A DNA stretch of 64,000 bases from NCBI GenBank assembly GCA_963745975.1, contig CAVUZJ010000010.1, positions 80,344-144,343 of the forward strand, given 5' to 3'. The stretch comes from JAKAWQ01 sp963745975 (GTDB taxonomy: Bacteria > Pseudomonadota > Alphaproteobacteria > Acetobacterales > Acetobacteraceae). The notes below the pieces were generated by a model that was not told where the DNA came from, did not search any database, and was given only the letters and a program-made list of their open reading frames with translations. How positions within the stretch are numbered: position 1 is the stretch's first letter; every line of letters starts with the position of its first letter. Both the position numbers and the translations under genes were made by a program. Below, in pieces: positions 42,096 through 50,863 of the stretch.

Positions 42096-43853
42096 TCAGA
42101 CTTCGCGGCCGGTGATATCACGCAGTGCGCTTTCGAGCCCTGCGAGCGATTGTGCCGTCCGCTCCTCTTCCTCGATCTCCGGATCGCTCGTCTCGGCGTG
42201 TTGCCGGCGGCGTTCCAGCGCTGCCTGCATGGCCCCGCGCGTCGCGGCGTGGACGGCGGAGAGATAGGCGTCGATGTCGGCGGCGAGCCGGCGGAGCGCG
42301 TCCTCGACCGCCTGGCGGGTCGCCCAGCGCAGGTTCTCGACATTGCGTTTGACGATGGCCGTGATCTCGGCCTCCATGCGGCGGCGCAGTTGCCTCCGCC
42401 GCAGCCTCTGGGGAAGCAGCCGGCTTGCCGCGCCGAGGGAGATCTCGCCGAAGGACTCCGTGCGCCCGCTCATGACCCAGAACGGCGCGTGGTCGAGCGG
42501 CAGAGGCTCGCTCGTGAGGGCGGGCGCGGGGCGGACCTCCATCAGCTCCGCCGCCGCGCGGCGCACGGCTTCGGCCAGCGTGTCCGCGCGCCGCCAATGG
42601 GCGGCCGAGATTTCCCCCACAAGCTGCTGCATCTCCCGGCGCACTTCCTCGTGCACCTGCTCGAAGTGCGCGGCGGCGCGGGCCGCAAGCCGGGCGCTTT
42701 CGCCACGCTCGGCCAATTCCTGTAGCAGGAGCCGGAGCGCCCGCGCCTCAATCTCCGCGGCGCGGGCGTCAAGGCCGGCGAGCATGCGCCCGCGGTCTCC
42801 GGCGATGCGGTCGTGCGTATCGCGCTGCTCGTCTGCGATATTGCCGATCGAGCGGTCGAAGATCGCCATGCGCCGCTCGAGGTCCGCGAGCGGCATCCGG
42901 AGCGAGTTCAGGGCGATCTGGGTCTCAAGCCGCATCGCGCCGACGTGGCTCTCTGCCTTGGCGGCGATGGCCGGGCGAAGGATCCGGGCCTTCTCTTTCG
43001 CCAGCACGTCCACGAGGTAGCGCTCGAGAGGCGCGAGGCCGCCGGCGGTGCGGGCCGAGAGCGCGAAGATGGGGACCTCGTCGGTGAGGCCCGCCTGCTC
43101 GAAGAGGACGCGGCGGAGGAAAGAGAGGGAAGTGGCGCGCTCCTCGGCATCGAGCAGGTCGATCTTGTTGAGGACGACGACCAGCGATGCCGCGACCTTG
43201 CGGATGCGTTCGAGGTAGGCGAGCTCCAGCTCCGTGATCGGCGGATCCGGCGAGACGACGAAGAGGGCGGCGTCGCATTCCGCGAGCGCGGCCTCGGCTT
43301 CCTTCGTGTTGTGCAGAAATGTCGAGCCGACGCCCGGCGTGTCGATCAGGACCACGCCCTCGCTGAGGAGCGGAGCGGGAAGTGCGACCTCCACGCGCGC
43401 GATCTCCAGCCGGTTGTGGGGGTTGTTGTCCTCGGTCACGCTGGCGCCCAGCGCGTCGCGCAAGCCCGCGTCATCGGTGGGATGAAGTTCCTCGACGTTG
43501 CCGTTGCGATGGGTGACTTTGAGAAGAAGCGTGTCCGCGCCAGCGATGAAGACCGGGATGGAGGTCACGGGCAGGACGCCGACCGGCATCACCGCATGTC
43601 CGAGGAGGGCGTTGAGGAGCGAGCTCTTGCCGCGCTTGAACTGGCCGAGCACGGCGAGCTGCAACCGGGACGCGGCGAGCCGGTCGGCGAGCTTGCGGAG
43701 CGCGGCGAGGTGCGCCGCGTGCGCCGGGCCGGGCCGGGCTGGCAGGCTCATGGCGCGGAGGATGAGCCGCGCGAGATCCGTTTCCTCCACGTCGGATCCC
43801 TTCGTGCTTGCGCGCGCTTGCACTTCGATCGTGCGCAACGGCGAAGCGATCAC
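42096..43853 (-). CDS. Dynamin-family GTPase
   Basis: 585 aa. GTP-binding motifs are the P-loop LAVLGQFKRGKSSLLNALLG (about residue 67), switch I region VLPVTSIPVFI, G3 VVLIDTPGVGS and G4 VVVLNKIDLLD. The C-terminal half is long helical sequence with RMLAGLDARAAEIEARALRL and RRRQLRRRMEAEITAIVKRN, like bacterial dynamin-like stalks, and has no transmembrane pair. Bacterial dynamins remodel or guard membranes. It uses a GTG start that overlaps the TGA of the 54-aa ORF upstream (GTGA), so its translation is coupled to that ORF. Confidence 0.88.
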   Translation of the reverse strand: MIASPLRTIEVQARASTKGSDVEETDLARLILRAMSLPARPGPAHAAHLAALRKLADRLAASRLQLAVLGQFKRGKSSLLNALLGHAVMPVGVLPVTSIPVFIAGADTLLLKVTHRNGNVEELHPTDDAGLRDALGASVTEDNNPHNRLEIARVEVALPAPLLSEGVVLIDTPGVGSTFLHNTKEAEAALAECDAALFVVSPDPPITELELAYLERIRKVAASLVVVLNKIDLLDAEERATSLSFLRRVLFEQAGLTDEVPIFALSARTAGGLAPLERYLVDVLAKEKARILRPAIAAKAESHVGAMRLETQIALNSLRMPLADLERRMAIFDRSIGNIADEQRDTHDRIAGDRGRMLAGLDARAAEIEARALRLLLQELAERGESARLAARAAAHFEQVHEEVRREMQQLVGEISAAHWRRADTLAEAVRRAAAELMEVRPAPALTSEPLPLDHAPFWVMSGRTESFGEISLGAASRLLPQRLRRRQLRRRMEAEITAIVKRNVENLRWATRQAVEDALRRLAADIDAYLSAVHAATRGAMQAALERRRQHAETSDPEIEEEERTAQSLAGLESALRDITGREV

Positions 43854-44014
43854 GGCCAGGCGAAGACCGAGCGCAGACGCCCGATCGCACGCCGGGTCAG
43901 CGCCCGGAGCTCCCGCGCATCGATGCGATCCGCCTGCATCACCGCCTGAATGATAGGATCGCGGAGCAGGTCATCGAAGGATGACGGCAACCGCCCTTTC
44001 GCGACTTGCGACAT
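43850..44014 (-). CDS. 54-aa ORF coupled to dynamin-like GTPase
   Basis: 54 aa from ATG 44014 (GGGGG about 9 nt upstream) to TGA 43850-43852, which overlaps the GTG start of the dynamin gene. Sequence features are an N-terminal SQVAKGRLPSSFDDLLRDP and a central amphipathic helix IIQAVMQADRIDARELRAL ending in Arg-rich RRAIGRLR. It has no membrane helix and no cysteine. Codon use is as in the neighbours. The overlap and ribosome-binding site make real translation likely. It may be a partner or regulator of the GTPase. Confidence 0.6.
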   Translation of the reverse strand: MSQVAKGRLPSSFDDLLRDPIIQAVMQADRIDARELRALTRRAIGRLRSVFAWP

Positions 44015-44083
44015 CGGCCCGACCCCCTTCGTCCTTCAGCGCATCGACCGCGAGCGGAAGGCTCACGGAAGGCGCTGCCAGGG

Positions 44084-44125
44084 GTCATCAGCCACGACGG
44101 CGGTTATGGGGAACCCCATCCCCAC
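44084..44125. repeat. 42-bp element upstream of dynamin operon (copy 1 of 2)
   Basis: It matches 45187-45228 at 38 of 42 positions in the same orientation. Copy 1 lies 70-111 bp upstream of the 54-aa ORF start, and copy 2 lies 52-93 bp upstream of the HEAT-repeat gene start, both on the minus-strand leader. Read on the minus strand, a frame ending GDGVPHNRRRG-stop is identical in both copies, with the three internal differences synonymous. In copy 1 this frame can start at TTG 44138 after a GAGGA. It is a candidate leader peptide or regulatory element. Confidence 0.6.
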
Positions 44126-44190
44126 AAACTTTACGCAAGTAATTTAATCCTCGGAAATTCCGCGTCAAGCGTTCGTCGCGTCCCCCGAGT

Positions 44191-45135
44191 TCATCTGACG
44201 CTGCGCGCCTTGACGCGAAGGAGCGCGCGCACCACGCGCGGCGGCTCGGGCGCGGCGATAAGGGACGTGCGCTGCAGCGCCTCGGCGATGCTCTCCCGCG
44301 CGGCGTCGAAGTGCGCGACCAGGCAGTCCTCGATCTCGGCGCCGAGCGGCCAATCGGCGGCGGGGAGGAGATCGATCAGGCGGCGGAGTGCCACGAGCCG
44401 GTCGGGCTCGGCGCCGGCCGCGAGCACGATCCGGCAGGCAAGCGAAGCGATCGCGGCATCCTCCTCCGCCATGAGGCGAGAGAGCGCCGGGACGAACTCT
44501 TGCGGAACCGGCCCGCTCTCGAGCAGCACTTCGAGGGCGGCGCGCCGGCGGCGGCGGCTGGAGACGCTTTCGTTCTCCTCCGCAGGAAGGCGAAGGGTTG
44601 CCGTCTCGAGGAGTGCGGGCTGTGCGTCCGGGCCGAGCGTCCTGAGGGCTGAAGCGGCGGCGGGCCGGGTGAAATCCTCGCCGAGCGCGGCCACGAAATA
44701 GGGGATCGCCGCGACCGAGCGGAGCTTGCCGAGCACCTCGACGACGCCGGCCCGCGGCGGACGGCGGGTGAGCTCCATGAGCAGCGGCAGAACGCGCGCG
44801 TCGGGCCATTCCGCGAGTGCGCGCGCTGCGGCGTTGATGACCGCCTCCTCCCCGGTTGCCTCGACGGGATCGGCGATCGTGCGCGGGGCCGAAAGATACG
44901 AGAGCAGAACGTCGTAGGCGTGGAGCGCGGCCAGCGCTTCGACCGCGCGGCGGCGCGCCTCGTAAAGTCCGCTCGGCTCCCGGCTGAGCAGCACGTCGCG
45001 GAGCGGGGGAATTGCCGCCGGCCCGCACGCGATGGTCGCGATCAGGCCAAGTTCGCCGTCGTGCAGCGAGACGAGCCGCGCGAGAGCGCGCGCGACGTCC
45101 GGCGCGAGCCGCGGATCGGACCGCCAAGCCGACAT
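44191..45135 (-). CDS. HEAT-repeat-like helical protein
   Basis: 314 aa alpha-solenoid. Repeating helical pairs are visible, such as EAVINAAARALAEWPDARVLPLLMEL, then VVEVLGKLRSVAAIPYFVAAL and PAAASALRTLGPDAQPALLETA, the A-x-x-A-L-x-x-L spacing of HEAT/PBS-lyase repeats. It has no enzymatic motif. ATG 45135 is preferred. An in-frame ATG at 45222 would add 29 residues, but that stretch lies in the 42-bp element. It probably acts as a scaffold. It shares its upstream element with the dynamin operon, suggesting common control. Confidence 0.75.
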   Translation of the reverse strand: MSAWRSDPRLAPDVARALARLVSLHDGELGLIATIACGPAAIPPLRDVLLSREPSGLYEARRRAVEALAALHAYDVLLSYLSAPRTIADPVEATGEEAVINAAARALAEWPDARVLPLLMELTRRPPRAGVVEVLGKLRSVAAIPYFVAALGEDFTRPAAASALRTLGPDAQPALLETATLRLPAEENESVSSRRRRRAALEVLLESGPVPQEFVPALSRLMAEEDAAIASLACRIVLAAGAEPDRLVALRRLIDLLPAADWPLGAEIEDCLVAHFDAARESIAEALQRTSLIAAPEPPRVVRALLRVKARSVR

Positions 45136-45186
45136 CTCATCGGATCTGTCGCACACTTCCCGCACCGCACCATCGTTGCCCGAGGA

Positions 45187-45228
45187 GTCATCAGCCACGG
45201 CGGCGGTTGTGGGGAACTCCATCCCCAT
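45187..45228. repeat. 42-bp element upstream of HEAT-repeat gene (copy 2 of 2)
   Basis: This is the second copy of the element at 44084-44125. The stop-terminated frame GDGVPHNRRRG is kept, but here no ATG, GTG or TTG precedes it before TAG, so this copy may not be translated. The six-base-pair hairpin possible in copy 1 (ATGGGG/CCCCAT) is broken by two mismatches here, so RNA stem conservation is not supported. Confidence 0.6.
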
Positions 45229-45290
45229 CGACAGGATCGGGCGGACTCTAATCCCGGCGCCGCGCGCGTCAAGCCCGCGCGGTGAATTGA

Positions 45291-46496
45291 TCAGTTGGAA
45301 CGGGCGGCGGATTCGCGGCTGGTGCGGATGAAGAACGGCACAGCCACGAGCTCGGCGAGGACGCAGAACGCGATCATGATCGGCAGCGAACGGCCGTAGA
45401 GAATTCCCATCAGCGCGCTGCCGAGGAACCAGGCGACCCCGTAGCCGGCGGTGAAGAGCCCGAAGGCGGAGGCCCGGCGCTCGGGTGCCACCATCGGCGC
45501 CACCGCAGCCGGGATAATCGCCTCGTGGGCGCCCATCCCAAGCCCCCAGAGGGCAGCGCCGATCAGCGCGAGTCGGAACCCGCCGAGGAACACGAGCGGC
45601 GCGAACAGCGCCGATATCACCGTCAGCACCACGACAACATTCATCCCGAAACGATCGAAGAGCCGCCCGAAGACGAGCGAACCCGTGCCGCTCACCGCCA
45701 TCGCGATCGCATAGAAGATCGCGATCCACTCGCCCGGAACCGAATCGACGCGCCTGAAATGATAGGCGATCAGAGGGTAATCCGCGAATCCGGCGGCGAC
45801 GAGCGCGGCGCCGGCGAGGTAGATCCAATACCTCCGCGGCAAGCCCTCGGGCCGCACGTCCGGCAGGTTCGGCTCCATGTTCTCGGGCAGCGGGTAGAGC
45901 AGGCGCGCGAGCAGGACGAGCCCGATATTGATCGTGGCGGGGATCAGGAGCACGGCGAAGGCGAGCCGGTAATCGCCGCGATGCGCGAGCACGGCCGCGA
46001 CGACCAGCGGGCCGACCATGGCGCCGGACTGATCGAGCGCTTCGTGCAAGCCGAAGACCCAGCCGTAGCCGCCGATCTCACCGGCCGCGTGCGAGAGCAT
46101 CACGTCGCGCGGCGGATTGCGGATTGCCTTGCCGACCCGCTCGAGAATGATCAGCGCGGCCGCGGCGGGCCAGCTTCCCACGAGCGCGAGCGCCGGCACC
46201 GAGGCCATCTGCACGAGATAGCCCGCGATGGTGATCGGCCAGTACCTCCCCGTCCAATCGGCCAGGCGGCCCGAGACGAGCCGAAGGCCGTAGCCGAGCA
46301 GTTCGCCGAGCCCCGAGACGATTGCGACGACGGCGGCGCTTGCCTGCAGCGAGGCGAGGAACGGGCCGACGATGCTGCGCGATCCTTCGTAGGTGAAGTC
46401 CGCGAAGAAGCTCAAAATTCCGATCAGCAGGACGAATCGAAGGGCGGTGCGCGTGGGCCCTTCCTTCGCGCCGGCCGCGCTGCCATTGCCTTTCAT
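45291..46496 (-). CDS. Major facilitator superfamily transporter
   Basis: 401 aa with about 11-12 hydrophobic segments. After FVLLIGILSFFADFTYEGSR comes the loop 2-3 motif RLVSGRLADWTGRYWPI (the G-x-L-a-D-R/t-GrR/k MFS motif). A second loop, GRLFDRFGMNVVV, is equivalent in the second half. Several polar residues in helix 1 (DFTYEG) resemble the Bcr/YceL-like or uncharacterised efflux groups. Direction and substrate are unknown. It is divergent from the DUF4129/MoxR operon across a 217-bp spacer. Confidence 0.88.
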   Translation of the reverse strand: MKGNGSAAGAKEGPTRTALRFVLLIGILSFFADFTYEGSRSIVGPFLASLQASAAVVAIVSGLGELLGYGLRLVSGRLADWTGRYWPITIAGYLVQMASVPALALVGSWPAAAALIILERVGKAIRNPPRDVMLSHAAGEIGGYGWVFGLHEALDQSGAMVGPLVVAAVLAHRGDYRLAFAVLLIPATINIGLVLLARLLYPLPENMEPNLPDVRPEGLPRRYWIYLAGAALVAAGFADYPLIAYHFRRVDSVPGEWIAIFYAIAMAVSGTGSLVFGRLFDRFGMNVVVVLTVISALFAPLVFLGGFRLALIGAALWGLGMGAHEAIIPAAVAPMVAPERRASAFGLFTAGYGVAWFLGSALMGILYGRSLPIMIAFCVLAELVAVPFFIRTSRESAARSN

Positions 46497-46713
46497 GATG
46501 CCGTCCCGGCCCTGCCGAGTTGCGCACCGTCATTGAAGCCCTTGCGGTTCCGGGCGGCAAGAAGCGGCGCCCGGGCAAGGAACGCGCGGGGGTTGCGCTG
46601 GAGCGACGGGGCGAATAAATTCCTCTGTTGACTGCGGTGGTGGAGTCCACCGTGAACGCCCGCGATGGGCCAATGACTCCTGCCGGAGATGCGCGACAGG
46701 CAGGAGGGGCGAG

Positions 46714-47685
46714 TTGGGCGTTGTTTCACGGCTGAAATCGAGGCGCGGCGAGCGCTCCGGCGGCGCGGAATCCGGCGCTGCTGTCGCGCCGGCGGCGCTT
46801 CTTGCCGTGCTGTTCGGGCTCTTCCTGGCTTTCGCCGGGACATGGCCGGCAGGGAATGGGCCGGGTGCGCCCGGCCGCATCCTGGCGCTCGATGTGCCGC
46901 AATGGCTTGCGGGCGCGCTGGTTATCGCCGCCTGCGCCGCGTCTCTCTCGATCCTGGTGAGCCTCGTTCCGGCGCGGCGCCGCAAGGACCCGGACGAGTT
47001 CACCATGGAACCGCCGCCGCTACCCGAGGGCGGACGCATCGCGATGTTGGCACTGCTCGCCCTGCTCGCGATCGGGGCGGCGCTCGCGGCCTGGCTCCTG
47101 AGCGAAATGGTGCGGCACGGCTCCCCCGTTACGGTGGGCGCCGCGCATTCGGGGCTCGCGGCAAGCCCGAGCGCGCCGCTGCCGTCGGAGCGCCAGCGCA
47201 TTGGCCTGCCGGCGGCCAATCTCGTGCTCGACGTCGTTCTCGCGGCCGTAGCGTTCGCGGCGTTCGCCTTCGCGCTCGTCATGCTCGCGAACAAGAGCTG
47301 GGATTTTCTGGGCTTCGGACGGCGCCGCCGCCACCCGAGGCTCGCAGGCGCGATCGCGGAGGCGCTCGATGCCGGGGCTGCCGATCTCGCGGACGATAGC
47401 GACCCGCGGCGCGCCGTGATCGCCTGCTATCGGCGCTGCGAGAGCGCGATCGCGACGGTCGAGCATCGCCGGTATCCGTGGCAGACGCCGCGGGAATATG
47501 TCCAGGCCGCTCTCCGCGCGCTGCACTTGCCGGCAGGCGCGGTTGCCTCGCTCCTGGAGATTTTCGAACGGGCGCGCTTCAGCGAGCTTCCCATCATGGC
47601 GCGGCATCGTGACGCGGCCTTGGCCGCGCTTGGCGCGATTCGCGCCGCACTCGAAGAGAGGAGCGCGCATGGAACCCGGCGCTGA
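46714..47685 (+). CDS. Membrane protein with C-terminal DUF4129 domain
   Basis: 323 aa from TTG 46714, with GGAGGGG upstream. There are four hydrophobic helices (LLAVLFGLFLAFAGTW, ALVIAACAASLSILVSLV, MLALLALLAIGAALAAWLL, LDVVLAAVAFAAFAFALVML). A cytoplasmic C-terminal DUF4129 domain then follows: PRRAVIACYRRCESAIA, PWQTPREYVQAAL, then IFERARFSELPI. It is the first gene of a five-gene operon (to 50863) containing MoxR and DUF58 genes, the standard partners of DUF4129. No transglutaminase domain is encoded. Confidence 0.82.
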   Translation: MGVVSRLKSRRGERSGGAESGAAVAPAALLAVLFGLFLAFAGTWPAGNGPGAPGRILALDVPQWLAGALVIAACAASLSILVSLVPARRRKDPDEFTMEPPPLPEGGRIAMLALLALLAIGAALAAWLLSEMVRHGSPVTVGAAHSGLAASPSAPLPSERQRIGLPAANLVLDVVLAAVAFAAFAFALVMLANKSWDFLGFGRRRRHPRLAGAIAEALDAGAADLADDSDPRRAVIACYRRCESAIATVEHRRYPWQTPREYVQAALRALHLPAGAVASLLEIFERARFSELPIMARHRDAALAALGAIRAALEERSAHGTRR

Positions 47686-48115
47686 AGCCGTCACGCTCGG
47701 CACCTTCATGGGCTGGGGCGTACTCCTCGTCCTCATCGCCGGGATCGCAACGCCGATCGTGCTCTGGGTCGGGGAGGCGAACGCCGCGGTGGTGGTGCGC
47801 CTGGCCGGCGCCCTTTTCGCGGCCGCTGTGGTGTTCCGGCTGATCGCTGCGGTGCGCGCGGTGCCGGACGGGACCGCGCTCCGCCGAAAGCAGGCGGCGG
47901 GCGAACCCGATCCGCGGCTCGCGCGGCTCGCCGGCGAGGTTCGCCTCAGCCTGAGGCAGCGCGGTTATTTCGCACGAGTCCTGTGGCCCCATCTGGAAAA
48001 GATCGCGCGGCGGCGCCACGCCCAATTGCCGCGCGATATGCCGCCGCGGCACGGCAGGCCGGTGAGCAGAGACGATCTCGAACGGATCCTGGCGGCGATC
48101 GAGGCGGCGGAATGA
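47669..48115 (+). CDS. Small membrane protein of MoxR operon
   Basis: 148 aa. Two transmembrane helices near the N-terminus (GWGVLLVLIAGIATPIVLWV; VVRLAGALFAAAVVFRLIAAV) precede a basic cytoplasmic tail (RQRGYFARVLWPHLEKIARR, ending RDDLERILAAIEAAE). The start at 47669 has GAGAGGAG upstream and lies inside the end of the DUF4129 gene. The stop overlaps moxR by ATGA. The tail resembles the region seen in similar operons where a DUF4129-associated protein is split, but I cannot name a family. Confidence 0.72.
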   Translation: MEPGAEAVTLGTFMGWGVLLVLIAGIATPIVLWVGEANAAVVVRLAGALFAAAVVFRLIAAVRAVPDGTALRRKQAAGEPDPRLARLAGEVRLSLRQRGYFARVLWPHLEKIARRRHAQLPRDMPPRHGRPVSRDDLERILAAIEAAE

Positions 48116-49068
48116 CCCTGACCGACCTCGCGGCGCGCGCCGATGCCGTCCTCGATGCGATTGCCGAGATCATAGTCGGCAAGGAGGACGTGCTGCGCCT
48201 TCTCCTCGCCGCACTGCTCGCGAACGGGCACGTGCTGATCGAGGACGTTCCCGGGGTTGCCAAGACCACCATCGCCAACGCGCTAGCCTCGGCGCTCGGG
48301 CTTTCGTTCCGCCGCGTGCAGTTCACCCCCGACCTGTTGCCCGCCGACCTCACCGGCAGCTTCATCTTCGACCAGCGGCGGAACGAGTTCGCTTTCCGGC
48401 GCGGGCCGATCTTCACCCATCTCCTACTCGCCGACGAAATCAACCGTGCCGCGCCGAAGACGCAATCGGCGCTGCTCGAGGCGATGCAGGAGTGCCAGGT
48501 GACGGTGGAGGGCGAGAGCTTCGCGCTGGAGCCGCCTTTTCTCGTGATCGCGACGCAAAATCCGATCGAGCTGGAAGGCACGTACCCGCTGCCGGAGGCC
48601 GAGCTCGACCGCTTCCTGATACGGATCGCGGTCGGCTACCCCTCGGCCGAGGAAGAAGTGCGGATCCTGCGGCTGAGACGGGAGGGCCGCAGCGACCGGA
48701 AGCGGGTCGAGCCCGTGCTCGCGCGCGACGTGTTCCTCGAGATGCAGGCGGCGCTCGAGGATGTCTTCGTCGATCCTTCGATCGAGGGCTACATCGTCGA
48801 TCTGGTCCGCGCGACGCGCGCGGATGCGCGGCTCGCGCTCGGCGCGTCGCCGCGGGCGAGCCTCGCGCTGATGAAGATGGCGCGCGCGGTTTCCGGCCTC
48901 GCGGGGCGCGGCTTCGTGATTCCCGACGACGTGAAGCGGGTGGCCGCCCCGGTGCTGGCGCACCGGCTCATGCTCCGGCCGGAGAACTGGGGCGGGCGGA
49001 TCGGCACGGCGCAGGTGGTCGGCGGCCTCCTGAGCCAGATCACGGCGCCGGCGGCTGAGGTGCGATGA
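48112..49068 (+). CDS. MoxR-family AAA ATPase
   Basis: 318 aa. Walker A is in HVLIEDVPGVAKTTIANALA and Walker B is HLLLADEINRAAPKTQSALL. The MoxR insert VQFTPDLLPADLTGSFIF, sensor 1 VIATQNPIELEGTYPLPEAELDRF and sensor 2 region ALGASPRASLAL complete the module. MoxR proteins act as chaperones that insert metals or assemble partner proteins, working with DUF58/VWA proteins. It overlaps both neighbours by ATGA. Probable partner: the DUF58 protein at 49065. Confidence 0.93.
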   Translation: MTLTDLAARADAVLDAIAEIIVGKEDVLRLLLAALLANGHVLIEDVPGVAKTTIANALASALGLSFRRVQFTPDLLPADLTGSFIFDQRRNEFAFRRGPIFTHLLLADEINRAAPKTQSALLEAMQECQVTVEGESFALEPPFLVIATQNPIELEGTYPLPEAELDRFLIRIAVGYPSAEEEVRILRLRREGRSDRKRVEPVLARDVFLEMQAALEDVFVDPSIEGYIVDLVRATRADARLALGASPRASLALMKMARAVSGLAGRGFVIPDDVKRVAAPVLAHRLMLRPENWGGRIGTAQVVGGLLSQITAPAAEVR

Positions 49069-50345
49069 TCTTTCGCCCGACGCCGTTCGCGCAGGCGCTG
49101 CTGCTCGTCACGGCGGTCGCCCTGATCCTCGGCATCGCGCTCGGCCGGCCGGAGCTCTTCGCCCTCGCGCTGCCGCTTCTGATTGCGCTGCTGCCGGGCG
49201 CGATCCGCGGCCGCGTGGAGACCCCGCCGATCGCGCTCACGGGAAGCGCCGAGACGTTGTTCGAGGGCGACGAGCTGACGATCGCGTGCAGTGCGCGGCT
49301 CGCGGGCGCACGCGGCGCCGTGCAGCTCATCCCGATCCTGCCGCCGCTTCTCGGGCCGATCGAAACGCGCCGCTCGCCGGATCTCCTGCTCCGCGACGGC
49401 GAGCCTATGACCTGGCGCTGCCGCGCGCGCTGCGAGGCGCCCGGCGTCCTGCATTTCGACGCCGCCGTCCTCTGCCTCTTCGATCGCTCGGGGCTGTGGG
49501 CGAGCGCGTGGCAGGAGCGGCAGCGGCTCACGGTCACGGTGCTGCCGCGCGCGCTCGCGGTGACCCGGCTGCCGGCGCCGCGCCATACCGGCGGGCTTTT
49601 CGGGGCCCATGCCGCGCCCGCTTCCGGCTCGGGCGTCGCATTCGCCGAGGTGCGGCCGTTCGTGCCCGGCGATCGGCTGCGCGAGATCAATTGGCCGGTG
49701 ACGCTGCGCCGGCGGGCGCTGCACACCAACCGCTTCCATGCCGACCGGCAGGCGGAGATCGTTCTCCTGATCGACAGTTTTTCCGTGATCGGCGAGCGCC
49801 CGAACGCCAGCCTCGATCGCGTGCTGCGCGCGGCCGCGGGCATCGCGGCCGCCTATCTGCGGCGGCGCGATCGGGTCGGCCTGCTCGAATACGGGGGCAT
49901 TGCACGCTCGGTTGGCGCGGGGACCGGCGAGGGACAGTATGTCCGCATCCTGCACGCGCTTGCGCGATCGGTGCCGATGCAGACGGAATTCGCGCAAGAC
50001 CTTGCGGCTTTGCCCGAGCAGATGCTCTCGCGGCGGGCGCTCGTGCTCGCGCTGACGCCGCTCGCCGACGAGCGGTTCGACCGCGCGGTGATCCGCCTGG
50101 CCCAGCGCGGCCAGGACGTGGCCGTGCTCGCGCTGATGACGGACGAGCTGTCCGTGGGACTCCTCCGGCCGCGCGATCTCGACCCTCTGGTGCGGCTTCT
50201 GTGGCGCGTGGAGCGGGCGGAACGGCTGCGGGCGCTGCGCCGCGTCGGCATTCGGGCGACGAACTGGTCGGCCGCGGCGCCGCTCGATGCGGCGATCGGC
50301 GGGCTCGGCGCCGAATCCCGCGCGCTCGCCAGGAGGGCCGCATGA
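49065..50345 (+). CDS. DUF58 domain protein (MoxR partner, VWA-like)
   Basis: 426 aa. Two N-terminal membrane helices (QALLLVTAVALILGIAL; LFALALPLLIALLPGAI) lead to an extracytoplasmic-like beta domain. The DUF58 signature is EVRPFVPGDRLREINWPVTLRR. The following VWA-like fold starts EIVLLIDSF and continues with RRDRVGLLEYGG. The MIDAS first motif DxSxS is reduced to DSFSV, which may weaken metal binding. It overlaps moxR and the next gene by ATGA. Confidence 0.88.
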   Translation: MIFRPTPFAQALLLVTAVALILGIALGRPELFALALPLLIALLPGAIRGRVETPPIALTGSAETLFEGDELTIACSARLAGARGAVQLIPILPPLLGPIETRRSPDLLLRDGEPMTWRCRARCEAPGVLHFDAAVLCLFDRSGLWASAWQERQRLTVTVLPRALAVTRLPAPRHTGGLFGAHAAPASGSGVAFAEVRPFVPGDRLREINWPVTLRRRALHTNRFHADRQAEIVLLIDSFSVIGERPNASLDRVLRAAAGIAAAYLRRRDRVGLLEYGGIARSVGAGTGEGQYVRILHALARSVPMQTEFAQDLAALPEQMLSRRALVLALTPLADERFDRAVIRLAQRGQDVAVLALMTDELSVGLLRPRDLDPLVRLLWRVERAERLRALRRVGIRATNWSAAAPLDAAIGGLGAESRALARRAA

Positions 50346-50863
50346 CGCGAGCGCTCGGGCTCGCCGCGGCTGCGGCACTCGGCCTCCTGCCGCTCAGCGT
50401 CTGGCCGGACTGGCGCCTCCCGATCGCCGGCGGCGTGGCGGCGGCTGCGTGCGCCGGCGGCGTCCTGCTGCCCTCGCTCGGGCTGGCAAAGACCGGCGGC
50501 GTGCTCGCGATTGTCGTGTTCGCGGCCGCGACGATGACCGCACCCGCCGGCAGCGCCCTTCCCGCTTCGCTTCTGATGGGCGCCTCATTGCTGATCGTGC
50601 TCGACCTCGCCGCGCTCCGACAACGCTCGCAGTTTGGCGGCCTCGGGCCGGGCGTGCTTCGCACACACCTCCTGCGGCTCGGAACATGCATCGCCGCTAG
50701 CGCCGCGCTGCTGCCGATACTCGCCGTTCCTGCGGCCCTTGCGCCCGCTCCGGGCAGGATCGTCCGCCCGCTGCTCGCGCTTGCCGGCGGGCTAATCGCG
50801 TTCGCCGGCGTGGCAAGGATGTTCCTTGTTTCGCACGCGACGCGCGGCGACGGCCGACCGTAA
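50342..50863 (+). CDS. Small integral membrane protein, last gene of MoxR operon
   Basis: 173 aa consisting almost entirely of five or six hydrophobic helices, such as LGLAAAAALGLLPLSV, LPIAGGVAAAACAGGVLLP and RLGTCIAASAALLPILAVPAAL. No family is recognised. It overlaps the DUF58 gene by ATGA. Its TAA stop (50861-50863) is immediately followed by the first hairpin of the repeat cluster 50864-51045, which probably ends the transcript. Role unknown; presumably an accessory membrane part of the MoxR/DUF58 system. Confidence 0.75.
   Translation: MTRALGLAAAAALGLLPLSVWPDWRLPIAGGVAAAACAGGVLLPSLGLAKTGGVLAIVVFAAATMTAPAGSALPASLLMGASLLIVLDLAALRQRSQFGGLGPGVLRTHLLRLGTCIAASAALLPILAVPAALAPAPGRIVRPLLALAGGLIAFAGVARMFLVSHATRGDGRP

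Noticed and set aside
44084..44125. CTGATGA in the 42-bp element as a hammerhead ribozyme core
   Set aside because: No GAAA core strand or three-stem arrangement is found around it in either copy.
44191..45828. A 545-codon frame extending the HEAT-repeat gene upstream
   Set aside because: The upstream half is antisense to the 3' half of the MFS transporter gene and is Arg/Gly-rich; the helical repeats begin only after 45135.
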